Of a DNA stretch of 64,000 nucleotides, positions 26,900-37,700 are shown piece after piece; positions within the stretch are counted from its first letter, which is position 1, and each line of letters begins with the position of its first letter. The notes under the pieces are model-generated. The model did no database searches and was not told the DNA's origin. It saw only the letters and a list, made by a program, of their open reading frames with translations. The position numbers and the translations under genes are program-made. Origin of the DNA: SYIM01 sp964581825 (GTDB lineage Bacteria; Pseudomonadota; Gammaproteobacteria; Burkholderiales; Burkholderiaceae_E); contig CAZORB010000003.1 of assembly GCA_964581825.1 (NCBI GenBank), forward strand, positions 1 to 64,000, given 5' to 3'.

Positions 26900-27847
26900 T
26901 TAGTGGGTGATGGGAGGCTCATCCGGCAGCATCGTGACACCCGACAGCTTGAGCTTCAGCACCGCCTCACGAATCTTGGCGACCGCTGGCGCGCGCGCGT
27001 AGCTCTTTCGCCATGCAATCGAGACCCGGCGCACTGGCGCCGGATCGTCGAACGGTACATAGCTAAGCAAGGTTTCGCGGCGGGAGGGCGCAGGCATGGC
27101 GGTCCAGGGCAGCACCGTGATGCCGATGCCCGAAGCCACCATATGGCGAATCGTTTCGAGTGATGAGCCCTCGAAGGTTTTCTGGATACCGGCGCTGGCC
27201 TGCGAGTAGCGAGACAGCTCCGGGCACACTTCGAGCACCTGATCGCGGAAACAATGACCAGTGCCCAGCAGCAGCATGGTCTCGGTTTTCAGCAGTGTGG
27301 CGGGCACTGACTTGCGCTCGGCAAGCGGATGGCCGGCGGGCACTGCCACCACGAAGGGCTCATCGTAAAGCGGCTGCGTGACCAGTCCCTGCGCGTTGAA
27401 AGGATCGGCCATGATGGCTACATCGATTTCGCCCTGTCGGAGCAGCTCGAGCAGCTTCGCAGTGAAATTCTCCTGCAACAGCATGGGCATTCGCGGCGCA
27501 TCGCTGATCATTTGACGCACCAGCTGCGGCAGCAGATACGGGCCGATGGTATAGATGACACCGACCTTGACCGGGCCCGATAGCGGATCTTTGCCGTGCT
27601 TGGCAATTTCCTTAACCGCTGCTGCCTGTTCGAGCACGCGCTGGGCCTGCTCGATGATCTGCGTACCGATGGGCGTGACCGAGATTTCGGACGAGCCTCG
27701 TTCGAACAGCTGAACGCCCAGCTCATCTTCCAGCTTGCGAATGGCTACTGATAGCGTGGGCTGGCTGACGAAGCACGCTTCGGCCGCGCGCCCGAAGTGC
27801 CGCTCGCGCGCAACGGCAACGATGTACTTAAGTTCGGTAAGCGTCAT
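26900..27847 (-). CDS. oxyR: LysR-type hydrogen-peroxide regulator OxyR
   Basis: A 315-residue LysR regulator with the N-terminal helix-turn-helix (HFGRAAEACFVSQPTLSVAIRKLE). The two redox cysteines stand at 199 and 208 in GHCFRDQVLEVC, the same positions and spacing as the disulfide-forming pair of E. coli OxyR, which is what separates it from other LysR proteins. It should activate peroxide defence genes when oxidised. It lies 34 bases after recG and may share its transcript; the recG-oxyR pairing is common in betaproteobacteria. Confidence 0.93.
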   Translation of the reverse strand: MTLTELKYIVAVARERHFGRAAEACFVSQPTLSVAIRKLEDELGVQLFERGSSEISVTPIGTQIIEQAQRVLEQAAAVKEIAKHGKDPLSGPVKVGVIYTIGPYLLPQLVRQMISDAPRMPMLLQENFTAKLLELLRQGEIDVAIMADPFNAQGLVTQPLYDEPFVVAVPAGHPLAERKSVPATLLKTETMLLLGTGHCFRDQVLEVCPELSRYSQASAGIQKTFEGSSLETIRHMVASGIGITVLPWTAMPAPSRRETLLSYVPFDDPAPVRRVSIAWRKSYARAPAVAKIREAVLKLKLSGVTMLPDEPPITH

Positions 27848-27881
27848 GACGGGCTGATGATACCAAGCGGCGCGACCAGTC

Positions 27882-29924
27882 TCATGCCTTCAAAAACTCC
27901 TGGCGCGCGCCCAGCCAGCGGCTGATGTGAGCATCGACCATTTCGGAATGATCCCTCAGCATGGCCGAGGCGCAGTCGCGTGCTGCATCGACCAGATCTG
28001 CATCGCGGTCGAGGTCAGCAAAACGCAGCATCGACTGGCCCGACTGACGGGCGCCCAGGAATTCCCCTGGCCCGCGTAGACGAAGGTCGCGACGCGCAAT
28101 CTCAAAGCCGTCAGTGGTTTCATGCATTGCGCGCAGCCGCTCCCGCCCCGACTGCGACAGCGGACTGCGATAAAGCAGGACGCAGATACTTTTATGCGCG
28201 CCCCGCCCCACCCGACCACGCAGCTGATGCAGCTGCGCAAGCCCGAAGCGTTCTGCATGCTCAATCACCATCAGCGACGCATTGGGGACATCGACACCCA
28301 CCTCGATCACGGTGGTGGCCACCAGCACATGGATGCGCGCCTCAGTGAACTCGCGCATCACCTGCTGCTTGTCGGCAGGTGCGAGCCGGCCGTGCAGCAA
28401 ACCCACAGACAGCGGCGCCAGCGCCTCGGAGAGCGCAGCGTGAGTATCGATGGCTGTCTGCAGTTCGAGCGCTTCGGACTCTTCGATAAGCGGACAGACC
28501 CAGTACACCTGCCGGCCATCTTCAGCCGCGGCGCGGACGCGCTCGATGATTTCGTCGCGGCGTGTGTCGGACACCAGCCGTGTGACCACCGGCGTCCGGC
28601 CAGGCGGCAATTCATCAATGACCGATACATCGAGGTCCGCGTAATAGCTCATGGCAAGCGAGCGCGGAATCGGGGTTGCGCTCATCATCAGCTGATGCGC
28701 AAGCAGCTCAGCGCGCTCGCGAAGCGATAAGCGCTGGGCAACGCCAAACCGGTGCTGCTCATCGATGATCGCGAGCCCCAGCCGGGCGAACTTCACGGAT
28801 TCCTCGATCAGCGCATGCGTTCCCACCAGCAGATTGATTTCACCGGCTTCGACCGCTGCACGTACGGCGCGCTTGTCGGGCTCGCGGACCGAGCCAGCAA
28901 GCCAGCCCACCCGAATCCCCAGCGGCTCCAGCCACGGTCCAAGCTTACGGAGATGCTGCTCGGCGAGGATCTCAGTAGGCGCCATCATGGCCACCTGAGC
29001 GCCGCTACCGATTGCCTGACAGGCGGCCAGCGCGGCCACCACGGTTTTGCCACACCCCACGTCTCCCTGCAGCAGCCGATTCATGGGCTGAGCGAGCGCG
29101 AGGTCGTGCGTGATCTCGGCGGCTGCTCGGCGCTGCGCGCCGGTCAGTGCAAAGGGCAATGTCGCGTTCAGTCGTTCGGCAAGCGTCGTGTCGGGCAGCG
29201 GCATCGCGCGCAGGTCGGCGCGCGCCGCACGCGCTCGTCGAAGCGACAGCTGCTGGGCCAGCAGTTCGTCGAAGATCACCCGACGCCAGGCCGGCAGGCT
29301 GCGCTCCTCGAGCGCCGCGGTGGATGCCTCAGGCGGTGGCGCGTGTAGAAATTTCAGCGCATCAGCCAGCCCCGGCAGCCCAAGCCGGCTGATGATGTTG
29401 GCCGGAACGGTATCGGGCAGCGACAGGGTGCGCAGACGCCGCGCGATCGCTGAGCGGATCAGCGCCTGCCCGATGCCGGCCACGGTGGGATACACCGGGG
29501 TGAGCTGCTGGGGAATCGGCGCGCTGTCGCCCACCAGCCGATAGCGTGGATGCACGATCTCAGACCCGAACAGGGTGCTGCGAATTTCACCATAGGCACG
29601 CACCCGGCTGCCGGCGGCGAACTGACGCTGCTGCATCACATTGAAATGGATGAACCGCAGCGTCAGTGCGCCACTTGAATCTTCAATGTCCACGCGCAGC
29701 ATTCGGCGGGGCCGTTCATCAACCCGGCAGGCGCGGACAGTGCCTTCGACCTGGGCGTGATCACCCGCGCGCGTGCTGCCGATGGGCACCACCACCGTAA
29801 GGTCTTCGTAGCGCAGCGGCAGATGCAGCAGCAGATCGATGTCGCGCCGCACGCCCAGGCGCGCAAACGCATCAAGACCTGTTGCCCCTTTGACGGCCGG
29901 GGCCTTGGAGCGTTCGCGCGGCAC
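27882..29924 (-). CDS. recG: ATP-dependent DNA helicase RecG
   Basis: RecG remodels stalled forks and branched recombination intermediates. From GTG 29924 the 680 residues comprise the wedge OB-fold (LHLPLRYEDLTVVVPI), the helicase N-terminal lobe with Walker A GDVGCGKTVVAAL, the DEQH box (IIDEQHRFGVAQR), motif III MSATPIPRSLAM, the second lobe VIEVGVDVPNASLMVIEHAERFGLAQLHQLRGRVGR, and the C-terminal hairpin region. It is 3 bases from ridA upstream and 34 from oxyR downstream. Confidence 0.97.
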   Translation of the reverse strand: MPRERSKAPAVKGATGLDAFARLGVRRDIDLLLHLPLRYEDLTVVVPIGSTRAGDHAQVEGTVRACRVDERPRRMLRVDIEDSSGALTLRFIHFNVMQQRQFAAGSRVRAYGEIRSTLFGSEIVHPRYRLVGDSAPIPQQLTPVYPTVAGIGQALIRSAIARRLRTLSLPDTVPANIISRLGLPGLADALKFLHAPPPEASTAALEERSLPAWRRVIFDELLAQQLSLRRARAARADLRAMPLPDTTLAERLNATLPFALTGAQRRAAAEITHDLALAQPMNRLLQGDVGCGKTVVAALAACQAIGSGAQVAMMAPTEILAEQHLRKLGPWLEPLGIRVGWLAGSVREPDKRAVRAAVEAGEINLLVGTHALIEESVKFARLGLAIIDEQHRFGVAQRLSLRERAELLAHQLMMSATPIPRSLAMSYYADLDVSVIDELPPGRTPVVTRLVSDTRRDEIIERVRAAAEDGRQVYWVCPLIEESEALELQTAIDTHAALSEALAPLSVGLLHGRLAPADKQQVMREFTEARIHVLVATTVIEVGVDVPNASLMVIEHAERFGLAQLHQLRGRVGRGAHKSICVLLYRSPLSQSGRERLRAMHETTDGFEIARRDLRLRGPGEFLGARQSGQSMLRFADLDRDADLVDAARDCASAMLRDHSEMVDAHISRWLGARQEFLKA

Positions 29925-29927
29925 GCG

Positions 29928-30314
29928 TTAGCCAGGCAGAACCATGATCGCTTCGACCTCGAACTGCGCACCGCGAGGCAAACTGGCGACACCCACCGTA
30001 GAGCGGGCCGGAAACGGCTTCGGAAACAGTTGCTCCATCACCGCGTTCACAACCGAAAAGTGCGCGAGATCGGTGAGAAATAGGGTGAGCTTGACGCAGT
30101 CGGCGAGCGAACCTCCGCTTGCCCGAGCGACTGCGTCGAGGTTGGCGAATGCGCGGCGAACCTGCGACTCAAACCCACCCTCCACCAGCTGGCCGGTCGC
30201 CGGGTCAAGCGCGAGTTGCCCCGACAGGTAAACGGTGCGATCCACGCGAATCGCCTGGGAATACGGCCCGATCGCAGCCGGTGCGTCTGCGGTGGCCACC
30301 ACGGTTCTGGTCAT
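29928..30314 (-). CDS. RidA (YjgF/YER057c/UK114) family enamine/imine deaminase
   Basis: A 128-residue protein that hydrolyses reactive enamines and imines released by PLP enzymes such as serine/threonine dehydratases. Motifs: AAIGPYSQAIRV at the N-terminus, YLSGQLALDP, and FPARSTVGVASLPRGAQFEVEAI with the Arg that binds the substrate carboxylate. ATG 30314 is the family start; the open frame continues upstream into alaX. It lies between alaX and recG with almost no spacing. Confidence 0.93.
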   Translation of the reverse strand: MTRTVVATADAPAAIGPYSQAIRVDRTVYLSGQLALDPATGQLVEGGFESQVRRAFANLDAVARASGGSLADCVKLTLFLTDLAHFSVVNAVMEQLFPKPFPARSTVGVASLPRGAQFEVEAIMVLPG

Positions 30315-30330
30315 TGGTGCAGTCCTTTGT

Positions 30331-31041
30331 TCATGCGAAGCCCACCTCGACCCGCTTGTTACGGCGCCCCTCATTGCGAATTCGAAGTACCTTGATCGTA
30401 CCGATCTCGCCGATATTTCGAACATGCGTGCCGCCGCAGGGCTGTAGATCGATGCCAGGAATTTTGAGCAGACGCACCCGGCCTGCGCCGCGGGGCGGCT
30501 GTACCGACATGGTCTTGACCAGTTCGGGGTGCGCATCGAGTTCTTCGTCAGTGATCCAGACGGTTTCGGTGTCAACCGCGCGGGCAATCAGGTCGTTGAC
30601 GCCGCTTTCGATACGTTGCGCATCGAGCAGGCTCATGTCGATATCGAAATCCAGTCGCCCGCGATCAGCAGCGATGTTGCCGCCTGTGACAGGCGCTATC
30701 ACCACGCACGACAGCACATGCAGGCTGGTGTGGATTCGCATGTGCGCGTACCGCCGGTCCCAGTCGAGTTCCAGCCTCACGAGCTCGCCTACCGCAGGTT
30801 GCGCCTGCCCGGGCTCGGTGAGATGCAGCACCGATTCGGGCGTATCGCCCTTTCGGGTATCGGTAATCCGCAGCACTGACCCGTCCGCCCTGATCAATAC
30901 GCCGGTATCGCCTGGTTGCCCGCCGCCCATCGGGTAGAACACGGTGCGATCAAATTCAAGGCCTCGATCGCCCGTGGCGATCACCCGTGCCTCGCACTGC
31001 TTCAGGTAGGCATCTTCGCGAAACAGCAGTTCGGTACTCAT
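30331..31041 (-). CDS. Alanyl-tRNA editing protein (AlaX type)
   Basis: A 236-residue free-standing homologue of the AlaRS editing domain, which deacylates Ser- or Gly-tRNA(Ala). Zinc ligands are visible as HxxxH in RIHTSLHVLS and as CxxxH in LQPCGGTHVRN; the N-terminal half has the FYPMGGGQPGDTG signature. Its size and N-terminal beta-barrel fit AlaX-M. It lies 15 bases after the TM2 gene and 16 before ridA. Confidence 0.92.
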   Translation of the reverse strand: MSTELLFREDAYLKQCEARVIATGDRGLEFDRTVFYPMGGGQPGDTGVLIRADGSVLRITDTRKGDTPESVLHLTEPGQAQPAVGELVRLELDWDRRYAHMRIHTSLHVLSCVVIAPVTGGNIAADRGRLDFDIDMSLLDAQRIESGVNDLIARAVDTETVWITDEELDAHPELVKTMSVQPPRGAGRVRLLKIPGIDLQPCGGTHVRNIGEIGTIKVLRIRNEGRRNKRVEVGFA

Positions 31042-31056
31042 CAGTTCAATCTCGTT

Positions 31057-31488
31057 TCAGCGCCCCAGACGCGCGTTAAACCAGCCTTCGAGCGCGATGG
31101 CCATCACCGACATGCCGAGCATGGCCGCGCCGATCAGCGACACGATCGCGATCAGCACCGGTGCCCAGCGGTTGGCTGATGCGCGCCCGGAGCCTGTGTT
31201 GTGCCGCTGGTCCCAACGCAGATCGGGGGTCAGACTGATCACGATCGCCTCGATCAGCGTCACGACCGCTAGAAGGCTGAAGGCAAAAAAGCCCGGATGT
31301 CGGAACCAGGGATCAGCGCGTAGCGCCCAGCCCAATAGTGGCATCGACAGCATGGGGTAAATCCACCACGCCCCCGACCGAAGATACAGACGATGAAGCC
31401 CCAGCGTGCCAAAGAGCAGCGCCAAAAGCGCGGCAAGCGGCCGCGAACGGTGGGCTGCGGGAGAAGCTGAATCAACAACGGACGTCAT
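31057..31488 (-). CDS. TM2-domain small membrane protein
   Basis: A 143-residue protein with four hydrophobic segments. The first pair, LAALLALLFGTLGLHRLYLRSGAWW, matches the TM2 domain (two helices joined by a short GxHRFY turn), and a further pair follows a charged loop (RWDQRHNTGSGRASANRW). The function of TM2 proteins in bacteria is not established. It is the first gene of the leftward run and is divergent from uvrA across 263 bases. Confidence 0.75.
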   Translation of the reverse strand: MTSVVDSASPAAHRSRPLAALLALLFGTLGLHRLYLRSGAWWIYPMLSMPLLGWALRADPWFRHPGFFAFSLLAVVTLIEAIVISLTPDLRWDQRHNTGSGRASANRWAPVLIAIVSLIGAAMLGMSVMAIALEGWFNARLGR

Positions 31489-31681
31489 AGGGGGAGGCGC
31501 TGGCCAACGGTGGAGGATCAGATGACACGGTCACCGAATTCTAGCCGCCTGCCCCAACCGCTCGCCCTGGCTCGACACGGGTCATCAGCAGGAAAGCGGT
31601 CAGGGCGCGTGAATCCTGGCGATAGCAAGTAGGAGCCATCATGATCCGGGGCCTTTCAGAACGCGGTCTGCGGCGCTGATA

Positions 31682-31696
31682 CACTCGAAACGAGTG
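31682..31696. promoter_or_regulatory. 15-bp dyad upstream of uvrA
   Basis: CACTCG-AAA-CGAGTG, centred about 63 bases before the uvrA GTG. It does not match the proteobacterial LexA box (CTGT-N8-ACAG), and I see no LexA box in the 31489-31751 intergenic region, which holds no other recognisable gene. Confidence 0.35.
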
Positions 31697-31751
31697 CCTG
31701 CTCACGCGGCTCGGCACGGCTTTTCCCGCCCTCTCTCCCAAGATCCTCATC

Positions 31752-34700
31752 GTGCCTAAACCTCCGGTCGAGTCGCCGGCGATCCGCATTCGCGGCGCCC
31801 GCCAGAACAATCTCAAAAACATCGATCTCGACATCCCCACGGGCGAGCTGGTGGTGGTCACGGGCGTATCAGGCTCGGGCAAGTCGTCGCTGGTGTTCGA
31901 CACCCTCTACGCCGAGGGTCAGCGTCGCTATGTCGAAACCTTCTCGGCCTACGCGCGCCAATTCCTTGACCGGATGGATAAACCCCAGGTCGACCGAATC
32001 GAAGGTGTGCCGCCCGCCATCGCAATCGATCAGACCAATCCGGTCCGCACGTCGCGATCCACGGTCGGCACCATGACCGAGATCAATGACCATCTGAAGC
32101 TGCTGTTTGCCCGGACTGCACGGCTTCACTGCCGGTGCTGCGGCCAGCCGGTACAGCGCGACAGCGCGGCCGACATCCTCGATACGGTGCAGCAGCGGGC
32201 GGCTGCGGCAGGCGACCCGCGGCTGCTGATCTGTTTCGAGGTCCGGGTACCCACCAACTTTACCGAGGCCGAAGTTGAGCAGCATCTTCAGGCCCAGGGC
32301 TATACCCGCGTACATCGACGAAGCGAAGCGCGCGATGACAGCAGTCGCACCGTGCTGCTGGTGGTCCAGGATCGATTCCGTGCCAGTTCAGTCGAGCGCA
32401 GCCGCTTCGGTGAAGCGATTGAGGCCGCGTTGCGGCAAGGCCAGGGTCGACTATCCATTCACGCCCTGGACGACCAGGGCCAGGACGCGGCAGTCTGGCG
32501 CTTCAGCAGCGGCCTGCACTGCGCCGAGTGCGACATCAACTACGCGGAGCCACTGCCCAGCCTGTTTTCGTTTAACTCGCCACTGGGCGCGTGCGAGACC
32601 TGCAGGGGCTTTGGTCGGGTGATCGGAATCGATCTGGGCCTGGTGATTCCGGACGAGAGCAAAACGCTGGCAGAAGGGGCTGTGCGCCCCTGGCAGACCG
32701 AGAGCTTCAAAGACTGCCAGCGCGATCTCGCGAAATTCGCGCCGCGTGCTGGCGTTCCGCTCGATCAGCGCTGGCGCGATCTATCCGCAGCGCAGCGGCA
32801 ATGGGTGATTGAAGGCGGCTCCGACTGGACGGGCAACTGGCAGAAGCAGTGGTACGGTGTGAACCGCTTCTTTGAATGGCTTGAGAGCAAAGCCTACAAG
32901 ATGCACATCCGTGTGCTGCTCTCGAAATACCGTTCGTATACCGCCTGCAAAGTCTGTCAGGGCGCGCGTCTCAAGCCCGAGGCGCTGTGGTGGCGCGTAG
33001 GCGACCAGGCACAGGCTGATCAGGCGCTGCAGGCCCGAGACGACCGGGGCGCCTGGCAGCGATTCCGACCGGTGGGTGTGCAGTGGTCGGACGAGAAACT
33101 GGCCGCGATGCCAGGTCTGTCGCTCCACGATCTGATGCTGCTTCCAATTGAGCGCATCCGCGAATTTTTTGACGGTATCGCTGCGCAAACGGATCCCGCG
33201 CGTGGCAACACCGATGCACGCGAAGAAGCGCTCGCACAGCTGCTGATCGAATTACGCGCGCGCCTGACCTACCTCTGTGATGTCGGGCTGGGTTATCTAA
33301 CCCTGGATCGACAGTCGCGAACCCTGTCTGGTGGCGAAGTGCAGCGGATCAATCTGACTACCGCGCTCGGCACGTCGCTGGTCAATACGCTGTTCGTACT
33401 CGACGAACCTTCCATTGGCCTGCACCCACGCGACATGGATCGGGTCAATGCGGTCATGCGCCGGCTGCGTGACGCGGGCAACTCGCTGGTGGTCGTGGAA
33501 CATGATCCCGCCGTGATGTTTGCTGCCGATCGCATCATCGATATTGGGCCAGGTCCGGGTGAACGTGGCGGCACCATCGTGTTTAACGGTCCACCTTCTG
33601 CGCTGCGTACCGCTGCAACGCTCACTGGCGACTACCTTGCCGGTCGCCGACAGGTGGTGACCGGCCGTGCAATGCCGGTTGCTTCGGGCACGCCCAAGCT
33701 CATCATTGAAGGCGCCCGCGAACACAATCTTCGCGGCATCGACGTCAGCATTCCGCTCGAACGTTTCGTCTGTATCACCGGCGTCTCGGGTAGTGGCAAG
33801 TCCACATTGATGCAAAACGTGCTGCTGCCGGCGTTGATGAAAGCCAAAGGTAAAGCCACTGAAGCGCCTGGGGCATTTGACCGCCTGCTGGGCGATGACT
33901 GGCTTGCCGATGTCGTCTTCGTCGATCAGTCACCGATCGGCAAAACTGCGCGATCGAGTCCGGTCAGTTACGTGGGCGCTTATGACCCGATTCGCAAGCG
34001 GCTGGCAGCTGCGCCGCTGGCACGCGAGCGGCACTACACGCCGGGCACGTTCAGCTTCAATTCGGGCGACGGCCGATGCCCAACCTGCGGTGGCAACGGC
34101 TTTGAGCATGTCGAGATGCAATTTCTGTCCGATGTGTACCTGCGCTGCGCTGATTGCGACGGCAAGCGATTCCGAAATGAAACGCTCGAGGTGCGACTCA
34201 ACGGCGCCGCGAGCGCTCGGCGCGCCGATGGGTCCAAGTTTTCAGCAGCATCGGCGGCGGACATCCTGGACATGACCGTGACCGAGGCGCTGGCCTTTTT
34301 CGCCGATGACCCGGAGGTACGTTCAAGGCTGCAGCCGCTATCGGATGTCGGACTCGATTATTTAAGGCTTGGACAACCGGTACCGACCCTGTCGGGCGGC
34401 GAAGCGCAGCGCCTGAAGCTTGCGGGATTTCTTGCCGAGGCTGCCAGTCAGGGGCTCACAGAGCCCACCGCGCCTGGCTGGCGCGCGGCGCGATCAGGCC
34501 GACGCGGTACTCTGTTCATGTTCGATGAGCCCACCACCGGCCTGCACTTCGATGACGTGGCCAGACTGCTTCGTGCGCTCAGAAAGTTGCTGGTCGCCGG
34601 GCACTCGCTGCTCGTGATCGAGCACAACCTGGATGTGGTCCGCGCGGCCGACTGGGTCATCGATCTCGGCCCCGATGGTGGCGAGCGAGGCGGCCAGCTG

Positions 34701-37700
34701 GTGGCCGAGGGCCCTCCAGAAGCGCTGGCGGCGCACTCTGGGTCGGCAACCGGACGGGCATTGGCCGACTATCTGGCGCAGTTGCGCAGGCTGAGCGAGA
34801 CCCACGGCAGCAGTGCCACCGAGGCCCCAAGCGCAGCCCTACTGACCGCAGCCGAACCACCAGTCGTATCGGGGTTCGCGCAGGCAGGCAAGCCGCTGCA
34901 AAGCGCCCTGCGCGAACGCGGGCGACATGCCATCCTGGTGCACCACGCCCGCGAGCACAACCTGAAGAACATCGACGTCGAGATCCCGCGCGACCAGATG
35001 ACCGTGATCACCGGCGTCTCAGGCTCGGGAAAATCCACGTTGGCGTTTGATGTGATTTTTGGCGAAGGCCAGCGCCGTTACCTTGAGTCGCTCAACGCCT
35101 ACGCGCGTCAGTTCGTGCAGCCAGCCACGCGCCCCGATGTGGATGCGCTCTACGGTATTCCACCCACGGTTGCAATTGAGCAGCGCACCAGCCGCGGGGG
35201 ACGAAAAAGCACGGTTGCCACGCTCACCGAGATCTACCATTTCCTGCGACTGCTTTATGTGAAGCTGGGCACGCAGCACTGCCCAGATTGTGGCGTGAGC
35301 ATCGAGCCGCAGAGCGCCGACGCCATCCTGGCCCGACTGATGACCGACCTTCGCGGCCGGCACATTGGCCTTCTGGCACCGCTCGTCGTTGCGCGAAAAG
35401 GCGTCTACACCGACCTGGCAAAGTGGGCGAGCGCCCGCGGCTATACCCACTTGCGGGTCGATGGCCGTTTTCTGCCCACTACGGGCTTTCCCCGAATCGA
35501 TCGATTCATCGAGCACGACATCGAGCTTCCCGTTGCGTCGCTGCAGGTAGATCCTCGCAACGAGGCGCAGCTGCGCGAGGCGCTTGCCACCGCACTTGAT
35601 CTCGGCAAAGGCCGGGTCATGGTGATCGATTCGCTCGAGTCGCTCCACCATGCCCACACGGCTGGCGATCGCGATGCCTTTGAGCGCGAGGCCCTGCTGC
35701 TCAAGCCCCGGCTGTTTTCAACCCGGCGAGCGTGCCCGTCATGCGCGGCGAGTTTTGCAGAGCCCGACCCACGGCTGTTTTCATTCAACTCCAAGATCGG
35801 CTGGTGCGCAGCCTGCATCGGGACAGGTATCAAGCTGCCCTATGTTCCCCAAGTGGACGAAAGGCACCGGTCGGGCGAGGACACCAGTGTCGAGTCTGTG
35901 GGTGCGCTTGCCGAGAAACTGGCCGATCAGATCGCAGCCGACGCGCGCGCTGCCGCTGCCCGCGATGACGCGACAGGCAGCGCCGATGCTGATGAGCAGG
36001 GACCGGGTGAAGAGCCCTGCGCGCGCTGCGATGGTCGCAGGCTCAATGCCACTGCGCTGGCGGTCAAGCTCGCCGACACATCGATCGCCGAACTTACTGC
36101 CATGCCGGTGGATGACTGCTCGCGCTGGCTGCGTCAGGTTGAGTTTTCGGGCCGCGCGGCCGACATCGCGCGCGATGTCCTCACAGAAATCCGATCGCGA
36201 CTTAATTTTCTCTCAGACGTTGGCCTGGGCTATATCGCCCTCGACCGCGCCGCACCCACGCTGTCGGGCGGCGAGGCACAACGCATCAGGCTCGCTGCAC
36301 AGCTGGGGTCGAACCTGCAGGGGGTCTGCTATGTGCTGGACGAGCCCACGATCGGTCTTCACCCGCGGGATAATCGGGTGCTGCTTGATACCCTGGAGAT
36401 GCTTCGCGCCAAGGGCAATACGCTGCTGGTCGTTGAGCACGACGAAGACACCATTCGTCGCGCCGATCATGTGATCGACATCGGCCCTGGCGCCGGTCGC
36501 TTGGGCGGGCGTGTGATTGCGGCCGGTGACCATGCTGCGTTGGCCGCCCACCCCGACAGTCTCACCGGTCGGTATCTGTCGAAGCCGCTGGCCCATCCGT
36601 TATCGCCACGGCGCGCTGTGGGCAGCCAGGATCCTCCAGGCTGGCTGACGCTACGCGGGGCGCATCGCCACAATCTCAGGCATGTCAACGTGGAGATCCC
36701 GCTCGGCCGATTGAGCGTGATTACCGGCGTATCGGGCTCAGGCAAGTCCACGCTGGCCCGAGAAGTGTTGCTTAGCAACGTTACAGCTCAGGTGCGCGCC
36801 CGTAACAACCGTAAACCTCAGCCCAGGCTGTCAGGACTTGAGGCGCTCGATGGCTGGCAGCCTATCAGCCGGGTACTCGAGGTTGATCAGACGCCCATCG
36901 GCAAGACGCCGCGATCATGCCCGGCAACCTATATCGGTTTCTGGGATGCGATTCGTCGGCTGTTCGCTGACAGCGCCGAAGCGCGGCTTCGCGGCTTTAC
37001 TGCGTCGCGGTTCAGCTTCAACACGGGAAGCGGCCGCTGCCCGGCCTGCGAGGGCCAGGGCGTACAGACCATCGAAATGAGTTTCCTGCCCGATGTGAAA
37101 GTACTGTGCGATGCCTGCGGTGGCCGACGCTTCAACCCCGAAACGCTGTCCATCCGCCTGCGCGACGCTTCGATCGGTGACGTTTTATCAATGAGTGTTG
37201 ATGAGGCGTTGCCCTGGTTTGCCGCGCACCCGTCGATCGCGCATCCGCTGCAGCTGCTGCAGGATGTCGGCCTGGGCTACCTGACACTTGGCCAGCCCAG
37301 CCCGACCCTATCGGGTGGCGAGTCGCAGCGCATCAAACTGGTCACCGAGCTTGCCAAGGTTCGCACGCTCACCGACGTCGACGATCCGCGGATTGCTCGC
37401 GCCAGGGCGAAGGCGCTGGCAGCGGGGGCGTCGGTACCCGCCGGACCGCACACGCTTTATGTGCTCGATGAACCCACCGTCGGCCTGCACATGGCTGATG
37501 TCGAGAAGCTGATTCGCGTATTGCATCGGCTGGTCGATGCTGGCAACACGCTGGTGGTGGTGGAGCACAATCTTGACATCTGGGCCGAGGCCGACTGGAT
37601 GGTTGATCTCGGACCGGAGGGCGGCGCCGGTGGCGGGCGTCTGGTGTCCAGCGCACCGCCGGAGCAACTGATTCAACAGCCCGATTCACACACCGGCCGC

